From: Onchocerca lupi
Lineage: Eukaryota > Nematoda > Chromadorea > Rhabditida > Onchocercidae
Length of the DNA stretch: 64,000 bases
Direction of reading: 5' to 3'
Assembly (NCBI GenBank): GCA_028564675.1
Contig: JAOVVO010000240.1
Location: 1 to 64,000, forward strand
Both the position numbers and the translations under genes were made by a program. Under the pieces are notes generated by a model. The model was not told the DNA's origin. It was given only the letters and a program-made list of their open reading frames with translations, and searched no databases. Below, in pieces: positions 1 to 12,600 of the stretch (positions within the stretch are counted from its first letter, which is position 1; every line of letters begins with the position of its first letter).

Positions 1-596
1 TATATATTCTATTTATTTCTTTATTTATTGTTTTTCTTTATATTTCTTTTTTATATCATTCATCCCTAAATAAATCTCTGATTTTGTACTTATTTGTTAT
101 TTTAGCAGTCTTTTATGACATACTTTTAATCCCAGTTGTTATAACACTAAGGTTTGAAGCGCATGTAGTTTCTGTGCCAACAGGCTTTGCCGTATATCTT
201 AACCAGAACATTATCTGGGAAAGTAGAATGACTTTGATATTCGTATAAAAAGAATGAAAATTCAGAGCAATCGGTGTTTTATAGTTCAATGTGGAACTAT
301 CGATCCTAATTCAATATGGAGTGGGTGATTTTTGGACTGGAATATCAGAGCTGTTGATGAAATCATGCAATATTTCCGTAGCATATCAAATTCTAATTAC
401 TATAATTAACATTGGCAGCATCTTTCCTGACGTCAAAAAATGATTTTAATTTCAGCAAAACTTTTATTGCGATTTATAATTAATGCGTTTTCGATTAATG
501 ATAGAATTAATTACCAGTAAAACTTAGCATTTAATTGTTTGAAGCATGTTGAAATCATTCATTATAATCGATCTATTAGTATGATATACATTACAG
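1..596. other. No coding exon recognised; presumed intron of the dynactin p150 gene
   Basis: I see no exon here that continues the p150 protein upstream. All frames are short and AT-rich. Since the first recognisable exon at 597 corresponds to the C-terminal half of p150, this stretch is most simply part of an intron, with the CAP-Gly and first coiled-coil exons beyond the left edge. Confidence 0.5.
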
Positions 597-3500
597 AATG
601 TATTGTCTACTCACTTTTCTCGAGAATGGTATGATGCGAGACAATTATTTTTGGATGTTTGTGTACGATTTCTACAAGGATTATTTTGGGTCAAAATCAG
701 TGTGCAACGTATTATCTTTACACTTGTGAATTTTTTTGAATTTATTGTTTTTTTCTCGTATCAATTAATGATCAAAAATATTGATAAACATTAATAAATG
801 ACATAATTCTGTTTATTCTTCACTTTCATCATTATTTTAGTCACATTCTACTGGGAGCAATATTAACGAGTATATGAAATCCGTGCTAATATGGATAGAG
901 AAATGTGAGCAACTCTGCATGCGTTTGAGAAATCATATCTCAAATAGTGAAAACTTTATATTCACTCAAGATGTTTGTTTTTTTTTTTTTTTCGTTGAAA
1001 TTTGATTTAAAAAAAAAAAATCCCTTTTAATATTCTATAAATCTTAAAATTTCCAACATTTTTTTCTCCATTCAATGCTTTTTCTGCGAATTATTAAATT
1101 GTTTCAGTTGGAAATTCAATTGACGAATTGGAACATGTCATTCAAAAATATAACTTCAGTATTTAACAATGTATGCAATATTACAAATATTCAGTTGAGC
1201 ACTAATACAGGTCTGTTATTAATAGAATTCGTTTCGATTTTTCAAACTTTTTTTATCCACCGATCGTCATCGGTACAAAAGTGAAAATATTGAATTTAGA
1301 ATTACTAAGGAATTTTTGTAGAATCGAACTGAAAGAAGCTTAATTTGGCTTATTTCTGCATCTTTACTGTTTATTGTTCTTAATTTTTGCTGCTGGAAGA
1401 TCTGTTGTTCTCTGACAAAAGAATGAGTAGTCCACAGATTTGCGATGAGTTGAATTGGATAAATCAATTTCATCCATTTTTGATAAATATTGCTTCAGAA
1501 GCCGAAGGCTTGGAAGAAAATTACATTCAAGAAGCACTTTTATATGCCATAGAAAAAGTGTATGGCTCTTTAAATGGAGTTGAAGCTATAGAGATCACAA
1601 AGTAAGTTTTGCGTATAATAACAAGTAAGTTTAAGAAATAAGATAAGCATGGAAAGAATCGATATATTATGATAACGATGGAAGCAAAGCTCATGAAATT
1701 GATTAATCAGCGGAAAAATAATATAGAAAAAAAAAAGATGGAAAGACATGAAGATAAAAATTGATGAATGAGAAAATGGCAACAAATACTTGTTAGAGTG
1801 GTGTAGAGAAAAAGAATAAAATAAAAAGTAAATGAATTTTGGACATGGAAAATAAAATTTTGTGAACATAGTTTTAAATTTTTAGCGAATATATGAGAGC
1901 CGTGCAAAATGTTTTCACTGATTTGATTGACAAATTTGATAGTAAGGAACTGTTGATCGACTTCATGGATAAGGTTTATTTATATCAAAATTTGATTTTC
2001 GCGTGTTGGTTTTCAATATTAGAAAATTATTGCTGATTTAAATTTTCTAGATCTAATTTTATTTATTTTGTAAAAAATATATTTTCTTGCTTTATCCAAT
2101 GTTGATTTCATCTAGTGTATCGCCTGCTCATGCTTTTCAGTGCTGAAATTGCGAGATGATAATACTTTTAGAAACTTTCTAATCTTTTCTTGATTTTCCT
2201 TATTTTACTTCAAATTATTTAGAAAAGAAGCAGTTGCAAATTAAATGCAGAAGAAAGTTTTAGAACGCAAATTCTGATTATTATGAATAATGGACAAATT
2301 TTTAATATCAATAAAAGCTGCTTTTTAGACTGTTTCATCGCCACTTGTGGAACGAGCAAATACTCGAAGGCAAGATGCTTTGGAAACCGAGAAACTTCGA
2401 TGGAATTTGGAAAAAAAGGAAAATGAAATAATGGAATTGAAAATAAATCTTCGAGCTAAGCTTGATGATATTAGCAACTATAAAGTATGTGCAACTTTCG
2501 CAAAAGATCCTACTGTCTTCATTTACAAGCATTTGATATTTCTAATTTTATTTGCCGATCATGATAATAGGTAAAATATGGAATTAATTTAATTGAATTT
2601 GATCCATGTACTTCAGTACAACAATACGCAATATTTACCAATGAAGGAATTTGCAGCTGAATTATGTTTGTCTATGTATTTTTTTCTTTTAGTTACGTCT
2701 AGAAATGGCTGAAAATAAAATAAAATTGATGGAAAAAATTGATGAAACTGAGACGCAAAGATTGCATTCGCAAAATGACGATTTACGCGATCGATTAAGA
2801 AAAGCAAAAATGTAAGTTTTAGACTAAAAAGATTTTATAGTGAGGAAATCTATGTGAATCAAATGATATATTGAATCGATAAGAAATCAATGATTTTAGT
2901 TACTGATTCATAACGGATGAATTTATTTCTCTGTATAATCATTTCAATCATTTACTAAAATCCAACTTTTCCATTTTTTTTTTCACCAGATGAGCACGAT
3001 TAGCAAATATGTATAATATGGGATAATTGGATATAGGTTGTCGTAATTTTTAAAGTAATAATAATACATAATGATACTACATATAAGTGAAAACAGATTT
3101 GGTAATAAGCTTTGTCTCTCTTATTCTTTCATTCTATTTTTGTTTTAAAACCGTCCAGTGAGTCTTGACAGAAACATTTGTTAGCTAAGGAAGAGTACCG
3201 CATTATACCAGATAATGATTCTCGTTTCTTGTCTTTCCTTCGCCTTTGTTGCTTTTCCTTTTTCTTTTCTTCTTATAAAAAAATAGATTTCGTAATTTTA
3301 AAAATAAATTTTGGCAACCATCTTTATAAAATATGAACTCATCTGGATGAGATATTGATCCGATAGTGAATTAGTTCCTATTTGCATTTTTTGTCAATGT
3401 CCGTTTTGATTAAACAATTTCTGAAAGGAACAAGTTCCAACAAACGATCTTGCCATTTCCAAAGTGGCGCGTTTTCCTCTGATTAATGTATCATATGAAC

Positions 3501-6107
3501 AATCTTTGATAATTCAGGCAATTCTTTTGATGAAATGACTTCTTTATTCATTTATTTTTCTTTTTTATTTTTTTATTTTTTTTTTTTTTTTGCTTATTTT
3601 TTCTTTGCAGAGAATATGAAGATATGTTGGGAACTTTGCAGCATGAAATTGATGTTTGTCAAAAAGAAAATTGCGAATTACGGAACCATGCTAGAACCAT
3701 CAGTAAAAAACTATTAGCAAATGTATTATATTTACAGAAATTCATTGAATTTTTTGAGTGAGATTCTTTACTCTCTTCTCTCTTGCTTGTAGATGTTTGC
3801 AAGTATTAACTTGGAAAGTCTTTGGTTATGCAATAAGTTTTACTCTACTTTGATTATGTTTTTTCCAGAAATCAAGAGGTTCTGCGAAATAAAACTGTTT
3901 AGAATGAAATTTTTATATATATGAGTTATATATTAAAATTTTCATATTGAAATATGCTGAAAACATAATATATTATAATTTTACAATAACATTATACCCT
4001 TTTTTTTTGAATAGCATTACTACCAAATATATTTTCCAGATATCTTACATATACCAAATATATTTACATAGTATCACTATTCGAAAAGAAGCATTTTAAA
4101 ATTACAATATAGAAATTATGAAATTGAGTTCTTTTTTAAGCAGTCGCAAACTGTAAATATGGCTATGGATCATCCAAAAACGCAAGCATTACTTTTCTCG
4201 ATTACACCAACCGATTCCAGTCCGCCAATTTCTGAGCAGTTTAATGAAGTGGTTTATCTGGAAGGTGAATTGAAAGAAACAAAATTAGCATTGGAATGGG
4301 CTTCACAACATATTCGACAGTTGAAGGTATTACCAAACTCTCTTCCTTTTGTTTATAATTCGTAAGTTATTAAATATCAGATAATATGAAGAAGTTTGAT
4401 AAATGATCTATAATATCTTTTTTTTCCCCGATCTTTTTTTGTTTGGTAATTTTAGAAATGGAAATTTAATCAAAATGTAGCACAAACATTCTATGATATC
4501 CGTGAAAAGAGATTGGTTGCAACTGCTGTATTAAATTGATCAGAAATGTTGACACAATGAAGATCAGATGATCTTGTCTTTGATATATAGTGAAGATATA
4601 GTTGATATAGTGGTATAATTTAATGATATAGTTTAATCACTGAATGGATTAAATAACTTACAGTTTGATGGTCACCATTGTAAGTCTTTTTTTGGAGAAA
4701 GTCAAGTGCATAGTTGTTCTGTTTCCTATAGTAAGTGGAAATCTATTGACGATTTGGCATCCAAATATTTCCTATAACAATTTTAATTTCAAAATTGCGC
4801 ATTATCTGTATCGTTTTATTCATACATTTACTCTTACGGTATCATGGAAAATGATCATCTGGAATACTGGTTTTATCTCAGATTTTATTACATTCTTTTT
4901 AGCTGTAGTTTGGGTAATCATTAGAGTAAAAAAAACATGAACTTTCTATGACAGCTGTTGATCAGTTAAGAATTCGCTGCTTTAAGGCAAGTGAAAAGAT
5001 GCAAATATTAAATATGATGGATGCAGTAATGATCCCATCAGATATAAGTGGTCCATTAACGTTGCTATCAGTGCAAAGTTCGAAAAAACATGAACTGGAT
5101 GAATTATGTAAAAAAGCAGAAAGTATTTTAACGGTTAGTTTTATCATAAAATTACTACTGTTCAATATAAAACAGTGAAAGATTCTAGTAATGAAAAGTC
5201 TAATCATTATATTAATTTTTAGGATTCACGGTTTTATCAAATTCCATATGTTGCTGATATATTACAGCCAAAATCAAAGCAGAATTTGGAGAAAAGGAAG
5301 CATCTTGGAAATATTGCCCATATAAATCAACGGATTTCTGATGTAGGTATTTTTGATTTTGATCCTGATTATATCCGAAAACTTGCTGAATTGCTCAAAT
5401 GCTTTGAATGGTACTAAAAATACATGATTTATTTGTTTAACATAGCTAATATTATGTGTCACTCTCTGTACTCATTTGATTTCATCGCTAACTGTATATA
5501 GTGAACATCTCAGCATTATTTGCCATTTATTTCCACTACTTTTACAGTTAAAATTTTTTCTATATGATGAAAATATTTTTTCGAATTTGGAAAGCTAACA
5601 AATATAACAGATGTATTTCTGTTTTAGCTCGTATAAAAGTGCTCTGTTTTTGTTTGTAGCTAAAAATTGACATATATCGATTTTGGAACAGATATCGCGA
5701 AGGCGGAGAATCGCCTTCATTTTTTCAGAACATTGAAAATGTTATATCAGGAAATCATAAGGTACATGCTTTTGGTTTCTGAAAAATTTTTTTAACTTCT
5801 TGATACAAATAAGTACAAAATTGTCGGAAATTTTTTTTTCTTATAGCTTGAAAATGTTTCTTTTCAGTACAATCAAAGATTGATAGTCTATTTGGGTAAA
5901 TTTCTTTGTTTCATTTATGGCAGAATTATAAGAATGCAGTCCTTTGCCTTAAATTTTCTGTTGTAGAAAGAAGGAAGAACCGTTGAAATTCATCAACTTA
6001 AAGGTATGCATTCGGCAGCTTATAAAAATGCATTCGAATCTCTTTTCGGTAATTTAAATGCAAACCAAGAAAGAACTGAATCAATGGAAATTACTGTGTC
6101 TGTCTAA
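597..6107 (+). CDS. dnc-1: Dynactin subunit 1 (p150Glued) homologue, 3' part, 5'-incomplete
   Basis: p150Glued is the large arm subunit of dynactin, which links cytoplasmic dynein to cargo and microtubules. Likely exons are 597-708, 841-972, possibly one starting at 1108, about 1400-1601, 1886-1973, 2329-2484, 2693-2811, 3611-3720, 4143-4326, 4955-5133, 5223-5342, 5660-5761 and 5967-6107, with GT-AG borders throughout. The 1400-1973 exons (ICDELNWINQFHPFLINIAS, then EEALLYAIEKVYG-like helices) match the globular region before coiled coil 2 of vertebrate p150. Exons 2329-3720 form the heptad-rich coiled coil (ENEIMELKINLRAKLDDISN; EYEDMLGTLQHEIDVCQKEN), matching the mammalian EFEETMDALQADIDQL region. 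The tail ends with TESMEITVSV and TAA. The N-terminal CAP-Gly domain, basic region and first coiled coil are missing because the window starts inside the gene. Small exons between 709 and 1400 are uncertain. The identification rests on domain order and aligned coiled-coil motifs. Confidence 0.85.
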
Positions 6108-9100
6108 AATTTACTGAATTTGGTTCGCGATTATAATCTTTTGCGGCTCCAAAAAAGTCTTCGATTTTAAATTATTAATCCGGTTGATTTCTTATGACGA
6201 TGAAGTTTCCTAAGTATTGTAACTTTGTGGAACATGCCATATATGATCATGTGAAATCTAGCATGTCATGTTGTAAAACAAATTATACAATTCCGTGAAA
6301 ACAAATTATATAGTTCCGTGAATCTAATATGTTATATATGTAAAACATTTAAATTATATAACTCTTGAAAAATACTATATACAAAAAAAATTTAAATCAG
6401 AATTAAGAATAACATTAAAATCACGTCTATGTTTGACCCTTACATGTACTTCTGTTCCATATTTGCATACTTTACAGACATGTTACATTAAGTTCCTTTG
6501 TATTCAGCATTCTATTATCGAATTTTGATCTCAAATTAACAGCTACTTTTCTGACTCTTTGGGTATTCCAGAAGCTTTTTGTTTTTTTGGAAATTTCTTG
6601 TTTTTGCTTCGAATTTTGCAAAATCTATATGTATTCTTTGCATACATTCAAGACTCTTTTTCCATTCATGTTTATAAGCGTTTATGCTATCATTCCATCT
6701 AATTTTAATTGTACAAATTCTATATATATTGAAGTTAATCGTTTACTTTTTAAAATTTGCTGTACATTTCGTAGATTTTTCGGTAGTTTTGGGATTCTTA
6801 GAATTTTAATTGTTGAGACTTACATTTAGTACGGTTTTTTGGCCTTTCAAATTCCAGATTTTAATAATGTCAAATTTCTGAAAATTTGTGTCACTAGTTG
6901 TGCATAATTTTTCATCTTTTTTTTTTTACTTCTTTTTCATGTACTTTTTCAAATGTGCTAGCTTGCTTTCTTCCCGTGCAATATCGATTCTGCCAAGTCT
7001 TGGTTATTGATATTGTGAAAATATTAATGAATTAAACTAATTTGTCTAAAGGGTTCAACAGTTTTATATTTTATTTAAAAAGTAAACAAATAATAAACGA
7101 AGGAGATCATCATTGATGGGTGGAAACATAACGGCTTATATGCGAGATCATATTATTATAACAGGATCGTATTAGAACGATACATAAGCGTACAGTGACT
7201 GATAATACAATGAAAATACAATTCAGGAGAGTAGCATCTTTTGTTGAAATTATGAAAAAAAAAAAATTTGAAGTTTATTCGGATGAACTTATCTGTGAAT
7301 TGCAAAATTTTGCTATTCAATAATGTGACATAGAAAATATTGGAATTTGTTCATTTTTTTTTTTTCTTCATATTAAACAGCTTGAATAATATTACTTCGA
7401 GGTGCTATCACTTGGTTTAAATATCACATTCGGCCTCATGTTATTCCTTTATCATTGAATAGTGTGTTCCTGAAGCGGATACGATACAACAAGCAGTTTT
7501 TTTTTTTCATCAGATCAAAGACAAAGCAATACCAGAACAATAGCCAGTCTTGTCACTTTTCGATAACATTCAGCAGTTCATTGAAATGTTTTTTATGGAA
7601 ACTGATAATGATTGCTTTGTTGAACATTTCGAATATTTTTTCTAAATATTTGCTCACTATTTTTCGACTCAGTGCCATTAAGCACTATAAAATGAAAGGC
7701 TATTTTTGATCACTGTCGAGAAAATCTAATTTCTTCCGTAAAATAATTTTATAAAATTAGCATGGATGAAAATTGATATAATTTTGTTATGGTTATGGAA
7801 ATCCTGGTGCGTTTAATAGTTACGAAAATTACGCTGGGATTGGTGGTAACAGTTTATACGATGCTGGTTTGAATAATCTCGGTATGGATTGCTGCTATCT
7901 TGGTGGCTTTTATGGAAGAAAGTGAAATATTATGTTTGATATGCTAAAAGGATTTTAGTCTTAGTTATAGCACCGATACCAATAAGATTAAGCCCAGTCG
8001 GAACTCGATATAATCATCATTTACTGGATTTTTTTTCCTAACAATGACGGTGATAGTATTATCGAGAATCAAGACAACATTCATAATATAGGTCCAACAA
8101 GGCTTAAGATGTATTATTGTATTCTTAGTAGCTGCATGCTTTAATGGAATAAGATAAAAAGCGTAGTTGATAACTTTATAAAAATATCTTATTTAACGTC
8201 TCTAATGATGAAAATAATAATTCAAAGCGCTGCATCTTCTACGAACAAAACAGAATATATTTCCATGACATATCAATAATTACAGTGCTGTAATCCAACA
8301 TATACAATCATATATATTTATGTGACTTTCAATGTATCTATTTAAAAGCAATACGTATCAAACTGCTTCTAACAAACACGACAAGTAAAAAATAATTCAT
8401 TTAACACAATAAATTCCATAACGGCATATAACACATAAACACACTGAATGAAGAAACCCAACAGCAAAAAGAATTACTGCTTCATGAAATCATTAGTGAC
8501 GATGTAGATCAGATGAATGTTACATATCATAATAGATCTCGAAATGATATCTGAAATGCTTCATGCTTAGAGGTAGATTTTACTAGGGTAAGGAAAGATA
8601 TAAGTGCGGAAAGGGAAGAAAATGAAAGAGAGAGAGAGAGTGCTCTCCAAATTTACTTTATTTAATTAAAATTTAGGAAATATCGCATTTACTATATTCA
8701 AGAGTTATGAAGGTCAATAGCAAGATGGAATTGAGAAAAAGTGAATGAATTCATAAGCTTTGCTAAAATGTAAATCATTAAGAAGAAACAATGGCACAGA
8801 AACTCCATTATCCATAATGATAATGATACCATAATTAGATACAAATAGAGAAATATAATTCTAAGAAACATTCATCTCCAAAAGTCATTTCTGCAAAAAA
8901 TTGTAAACGAAAAAAAAAAGAAAAAAAAACAGTAAAAAATGGAAAGGATATCATTAAGAACTCCTATAAATCCGTCTGGCATCTGAATTGATAATTATAG
9001 TAAAAAATGCCAAGACCAATAAAGAAAACATAAACAACAGTATAAAATTAGAGAAGCGGAACTTTTTAGTCGAAACATAAAATAAGAAACAATCAATGAT

Positions 9101-9664
9101 GAAAAACCAATGAATCCTGTATGACTGAAGTGACATAACTCTCGAATGGTTAGAAGATCAAGAATTAAGAATTTCCGGGAATGATACAAACTAAAGAAAC
9201 AAAAAGGTAGAGAAAAATATTTCTTTAAAAAAAGACTTGAGAAGAGGAAAATCATCAGCACTTGAAACAGTGCAGCAATAATAATAGGAGATGCATACAG
9301 AAGTAACGATGTATTAAAAACATGAGATAAAGTAGAAGGTACAGAATGAATCGTAAATATGACTGCGTAGGATTTCCTCTAAAAAGCTATCTTTTCATCA
9401 ATTCCAAATCTGCATTCTGTGAGTAAATAGAACTTATAATAATACTTAAAAATAATTGTAACCGACCCACAGCAGGCAAATTCTACATAACTTCAAATTA
9501 CTTCCAATCAGAAGTAGTATAATGTCTTTTTAATGTCTCATACCTCAAGATTATCGTAGATCACTTTATTTGTGGATCATTTTATAGAATAATTTAAACA
9601 ATAGTCTCTTTAATTATGCAGCACAAGCGAAAAAAAAAGAGCAATAAATGAATAAAATACTGGC
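6108..9664. other. Convergent intergenic spacer between dnc-1 and USP47
   Basis: This 3.5-kb spacer lies between two convergent 3' ends. It is AT-rich with many homopolymer runs. It contains a short imperfect direct repeat at about 6275-6325 (two copies of ACAAATTATAnAnTTCCGTG), a GA microsatellite near 8628-8640, and the Gly/Tyr-rich frame at 7782-7925 listed separately. The longer frames on the minus strand at 8950-9260 are low-complexity Phe/Leu/Ser translations of AT-rich DNA, and I do not consider them genes. Confidence 0.5.
7782..7925 (+). CDS. Possible 3' exon or remnant encoding a small Gly/Tyr/Asn-rich protein
   Basis: A 47-codon frame follows a TAA and ends in TGA. It reads FCYGYGNPGAFNSYENYAGI and continues with GGN, DAGLNNLGMDCCYLGGFYGRK. 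The composition is rich in Gly, Tyr and Asn with three Cys, quite unlike the Phe/Ile/Lys/Ser-rich translations of surrounding AT DNA. Small Gly/Tyr-rich secreted peptides are common in nematodes (antimicrobial-type and cuticle-associated peptides), and that is the nearest family resemblance. There is no ATG, no signal peptide in frame, and no AG dinucleotide acceptor directly upstream. It could be the last exon of a gene whose first exon I cannot find, or a pseudogene fragment. An alternative reading splices at GTGAAA (7921) to an AG at about 7959, replacing the last residue with a short hydrophilic tail. Confidence 0.3.
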   Translation, partial: FCYGYGNPGAFNSYENYAGIGGNSLYDAGLNNLGMDCCYLGGFYGRK

Positions 9665-12600
9665 TTAACCATCTTCGCTAATACTAGACGACAGTTGTAT
9701 CCTTAGCGGTCTTTCCTTTCTACGTGAGATCGTAACATCTCCAGGTTTTGCAGTACTGTCTTTATATCTCAATATACGTTTCTCTTCTTCTGTTAACTGC
9801 CGCACTTCCTCATCAGCTAACCTGAAACTTGAAAAAATTTCGAAAAAATGAGAAATTATGATTATCTACAGATCTCAAATAGTAATCAAATAATTTGATT
9901 TTGGACCACTGTCTCTGTAGATTGAACTGCAACATGCTCTATTAATCATTTACTAGTCACAACTCTAAAATGGCTCAACAACTCTAAGAGAATTAACTTT
10001 AAATTTGAGATTTTAGAAGTACAGTCTACAAAAAGTTTACTTGAAATAGATAAGCTTCCCGTTGAATGTTCCGCTGAATGGAGCTTCATTATTGATGAAA
10101 GTAACACTTTCGTATAAATCAACTCTATCTTTTGTATATGGCCATTTACTCCATGCAACTGTTGGAAATGCCTACAAAAATGATCTTGCTAAATTATGAA
10201 AATAAAATTTACCAATATGACTGATTTCTGACATTATGTCGAATTGTATACAATTTCCAGCTGTCGAATTGTATACAATGTTCAACTGTCGAACTGTATA
10301 CAATATAGCTACTCAGCAATTCAAATTACTGATCATGATATCAATTAATCAGTTGATTTTATTCTTTTCAATTACTTTCGCCGATTAGATGATATTCGAA
10401 AAGATAGATGATTTAAGGAAGGCATAACTTATAAAACATATTACCTCTGAGAGTTGGATCTGATCCAATGGGACACGATAGTAAAAAGAGATCTGTTCTT
10501 TAAGTGCTCCAACCTGATCCTGTTTATCAACAGGAATCATCAGTTCAACCAAAGATGTTACTTCTGGCACTGACGATTTCCAGTGCCTTACCATCACTGG
10601 GTAAGATGCTGATGCATGCATTTTTGCTCGAGCAACCTCTTCATCTGTAAAAGCATCTCTTTGTTATCATTCACATGTATGGAAATGTCTTAAAGACTTT
10701 TCGCAAATGCAAAATAAGGAAAAAAAAAAAAAAGAAAAAACTGATGTTTATTAGACCAAATGTACCGAACCTGTGAGAACTTGCAAATATAAATTTCTAT
10801 TCCACTCGTGGCCACGTCGGCCGAGTTGATCACCTAGAAACAAGACTGGTGCCCCACTACCAACAATTACTTCTCGCAATCGTAACCTTTGATATAATGG
10901 CAATATTACACCATATCAGAAAAATAACTTCAATTAATAACTGTAAAACTCTCATTACTTTGATTGTTTTTTATTTATCTGCTTAAAAAAAAAAAGAAAA
11001 AAAAAGAAAAATAACACTATTTGATTAACTATCTGAAAAATTAATACTGGAAGGATTACAGGTGATATCGTAATTTTTAAAAAATCATTTGTAGTATAAT
11101 CGAGCATTAACAGGAGACATATTCCAATCAATGGGAACAATGACAGAGCAAATCTATTACAATCTTATAGGCTACATAAGATAGCTAACAAAAAGATAGG
11201 TCGAATCAAGTGACCTAAAGTTTTTAAATATTGGACTGTCTGATTTACTTACTGGTTGAGGTCGTACTTGGTCGCATATATCTTTTTCATCTGTTCCTGA
11301 CAACATGACAATAATGTACGTATTAGCATGTCGACAGTAACCGGAATACTGAACAATGTAGGCCACTTATCATGCTGAAACCAAAAAAAGAAAAAAACAG
11401 ACATGTTCGAAATAAATTTAACTTTTTGTAAATGGACAAGAATAATGCATATAGGTAAAATACTTACGTCAGCATTATCGCGATCAAACTTTATAATCCG
11501 CATCAATTTTTCATTCTCTTTCAGCGGTAAACGCAATTTCACTGACAACTATAAGAGATTGTTATTTTTTCTTTAATTTTCTAAACAATCCTGCGAAGGT
11601 TGAAAAATTAGAAAAGCATTATAAAATGAATCATACTGCATCTTTGAGTTTAGGCATTCTTCTTTACCAGAAAATCTGCATTTTGTTGGGATACTGATCA
11701 GCATGAATCAAATAAAATAATATAATGCGATATTTTATCAAAAAAAAAAAAAATCCATTTAAAATGAGATAGTTTGTAACAGTAATGTTTTGCACAAGAA
11801 ATCGGAATAGGATGATTGATAATCCGTTCAAAAATCCTAATACCTTTATTTTCACAATGATAATATCAATTAATTTAATTCATACCATACCTTCTGAACA
11901 CCATAATAATCGTCACGGATCGTTTCCGTTTCGCTGACAATGCTTTCATAACCATCAGCGTCGTCAGCACTATAATGTTTGAGGATGACAAATTCATTCA
12001 TATCAACTCCAATTAACGTTGACAACCATTGCTTCATATGAATCACTAACTGTCGATCGTCCACATCTACTTCCACATCTAAATGGTTGCTAAATAGTTG
12101 CTTCAGAATGATTGTTTCAATTCAAAATCGAGTAAACATAACCTTCAATTAGTACAACTAAATAATTAATGAACCAAAACTAGTGATTAAGCAAAAACGA
12201 AGATAGTATCATACCATGCGTTTTTTAATTAAGATTCTACCAAAAACGAAACATAAATTCTGAAAACAAAAGATAAATTACAATTGTACCAACCATTAAG
12301 TGATTTCAGCCGTGATTTTTCACGAACAATAACATCAAAATTAGTTTGTATTGTTCCGGAAATATATTTGTATGTACCACCCACAAATGTATCACTAAAA
12401 GAACCTACAGTGCTTGCTTTTACCTCTGCTGTACTCTTCATTTCAAATAGCCGTTTTTGTTCCGATGCAGCCATAATTGCATCGTATGTTCGCTAAAATA
12501 AAAGTAAGTACCAGAAAACATGAAAACTTTCAAAATAAAATAATTCGATCTTCTATAAAAATTAAAATCCCGAAAAACAGACCATAAAAGTATTAAAAAA

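Noticed and set aside
8954..9261. Overlapping minus-strand frames
   Set aside because: Phe/Leu/Ser/Ile-rich low-complexity translations of AT-rich DNA without splice or domain support.
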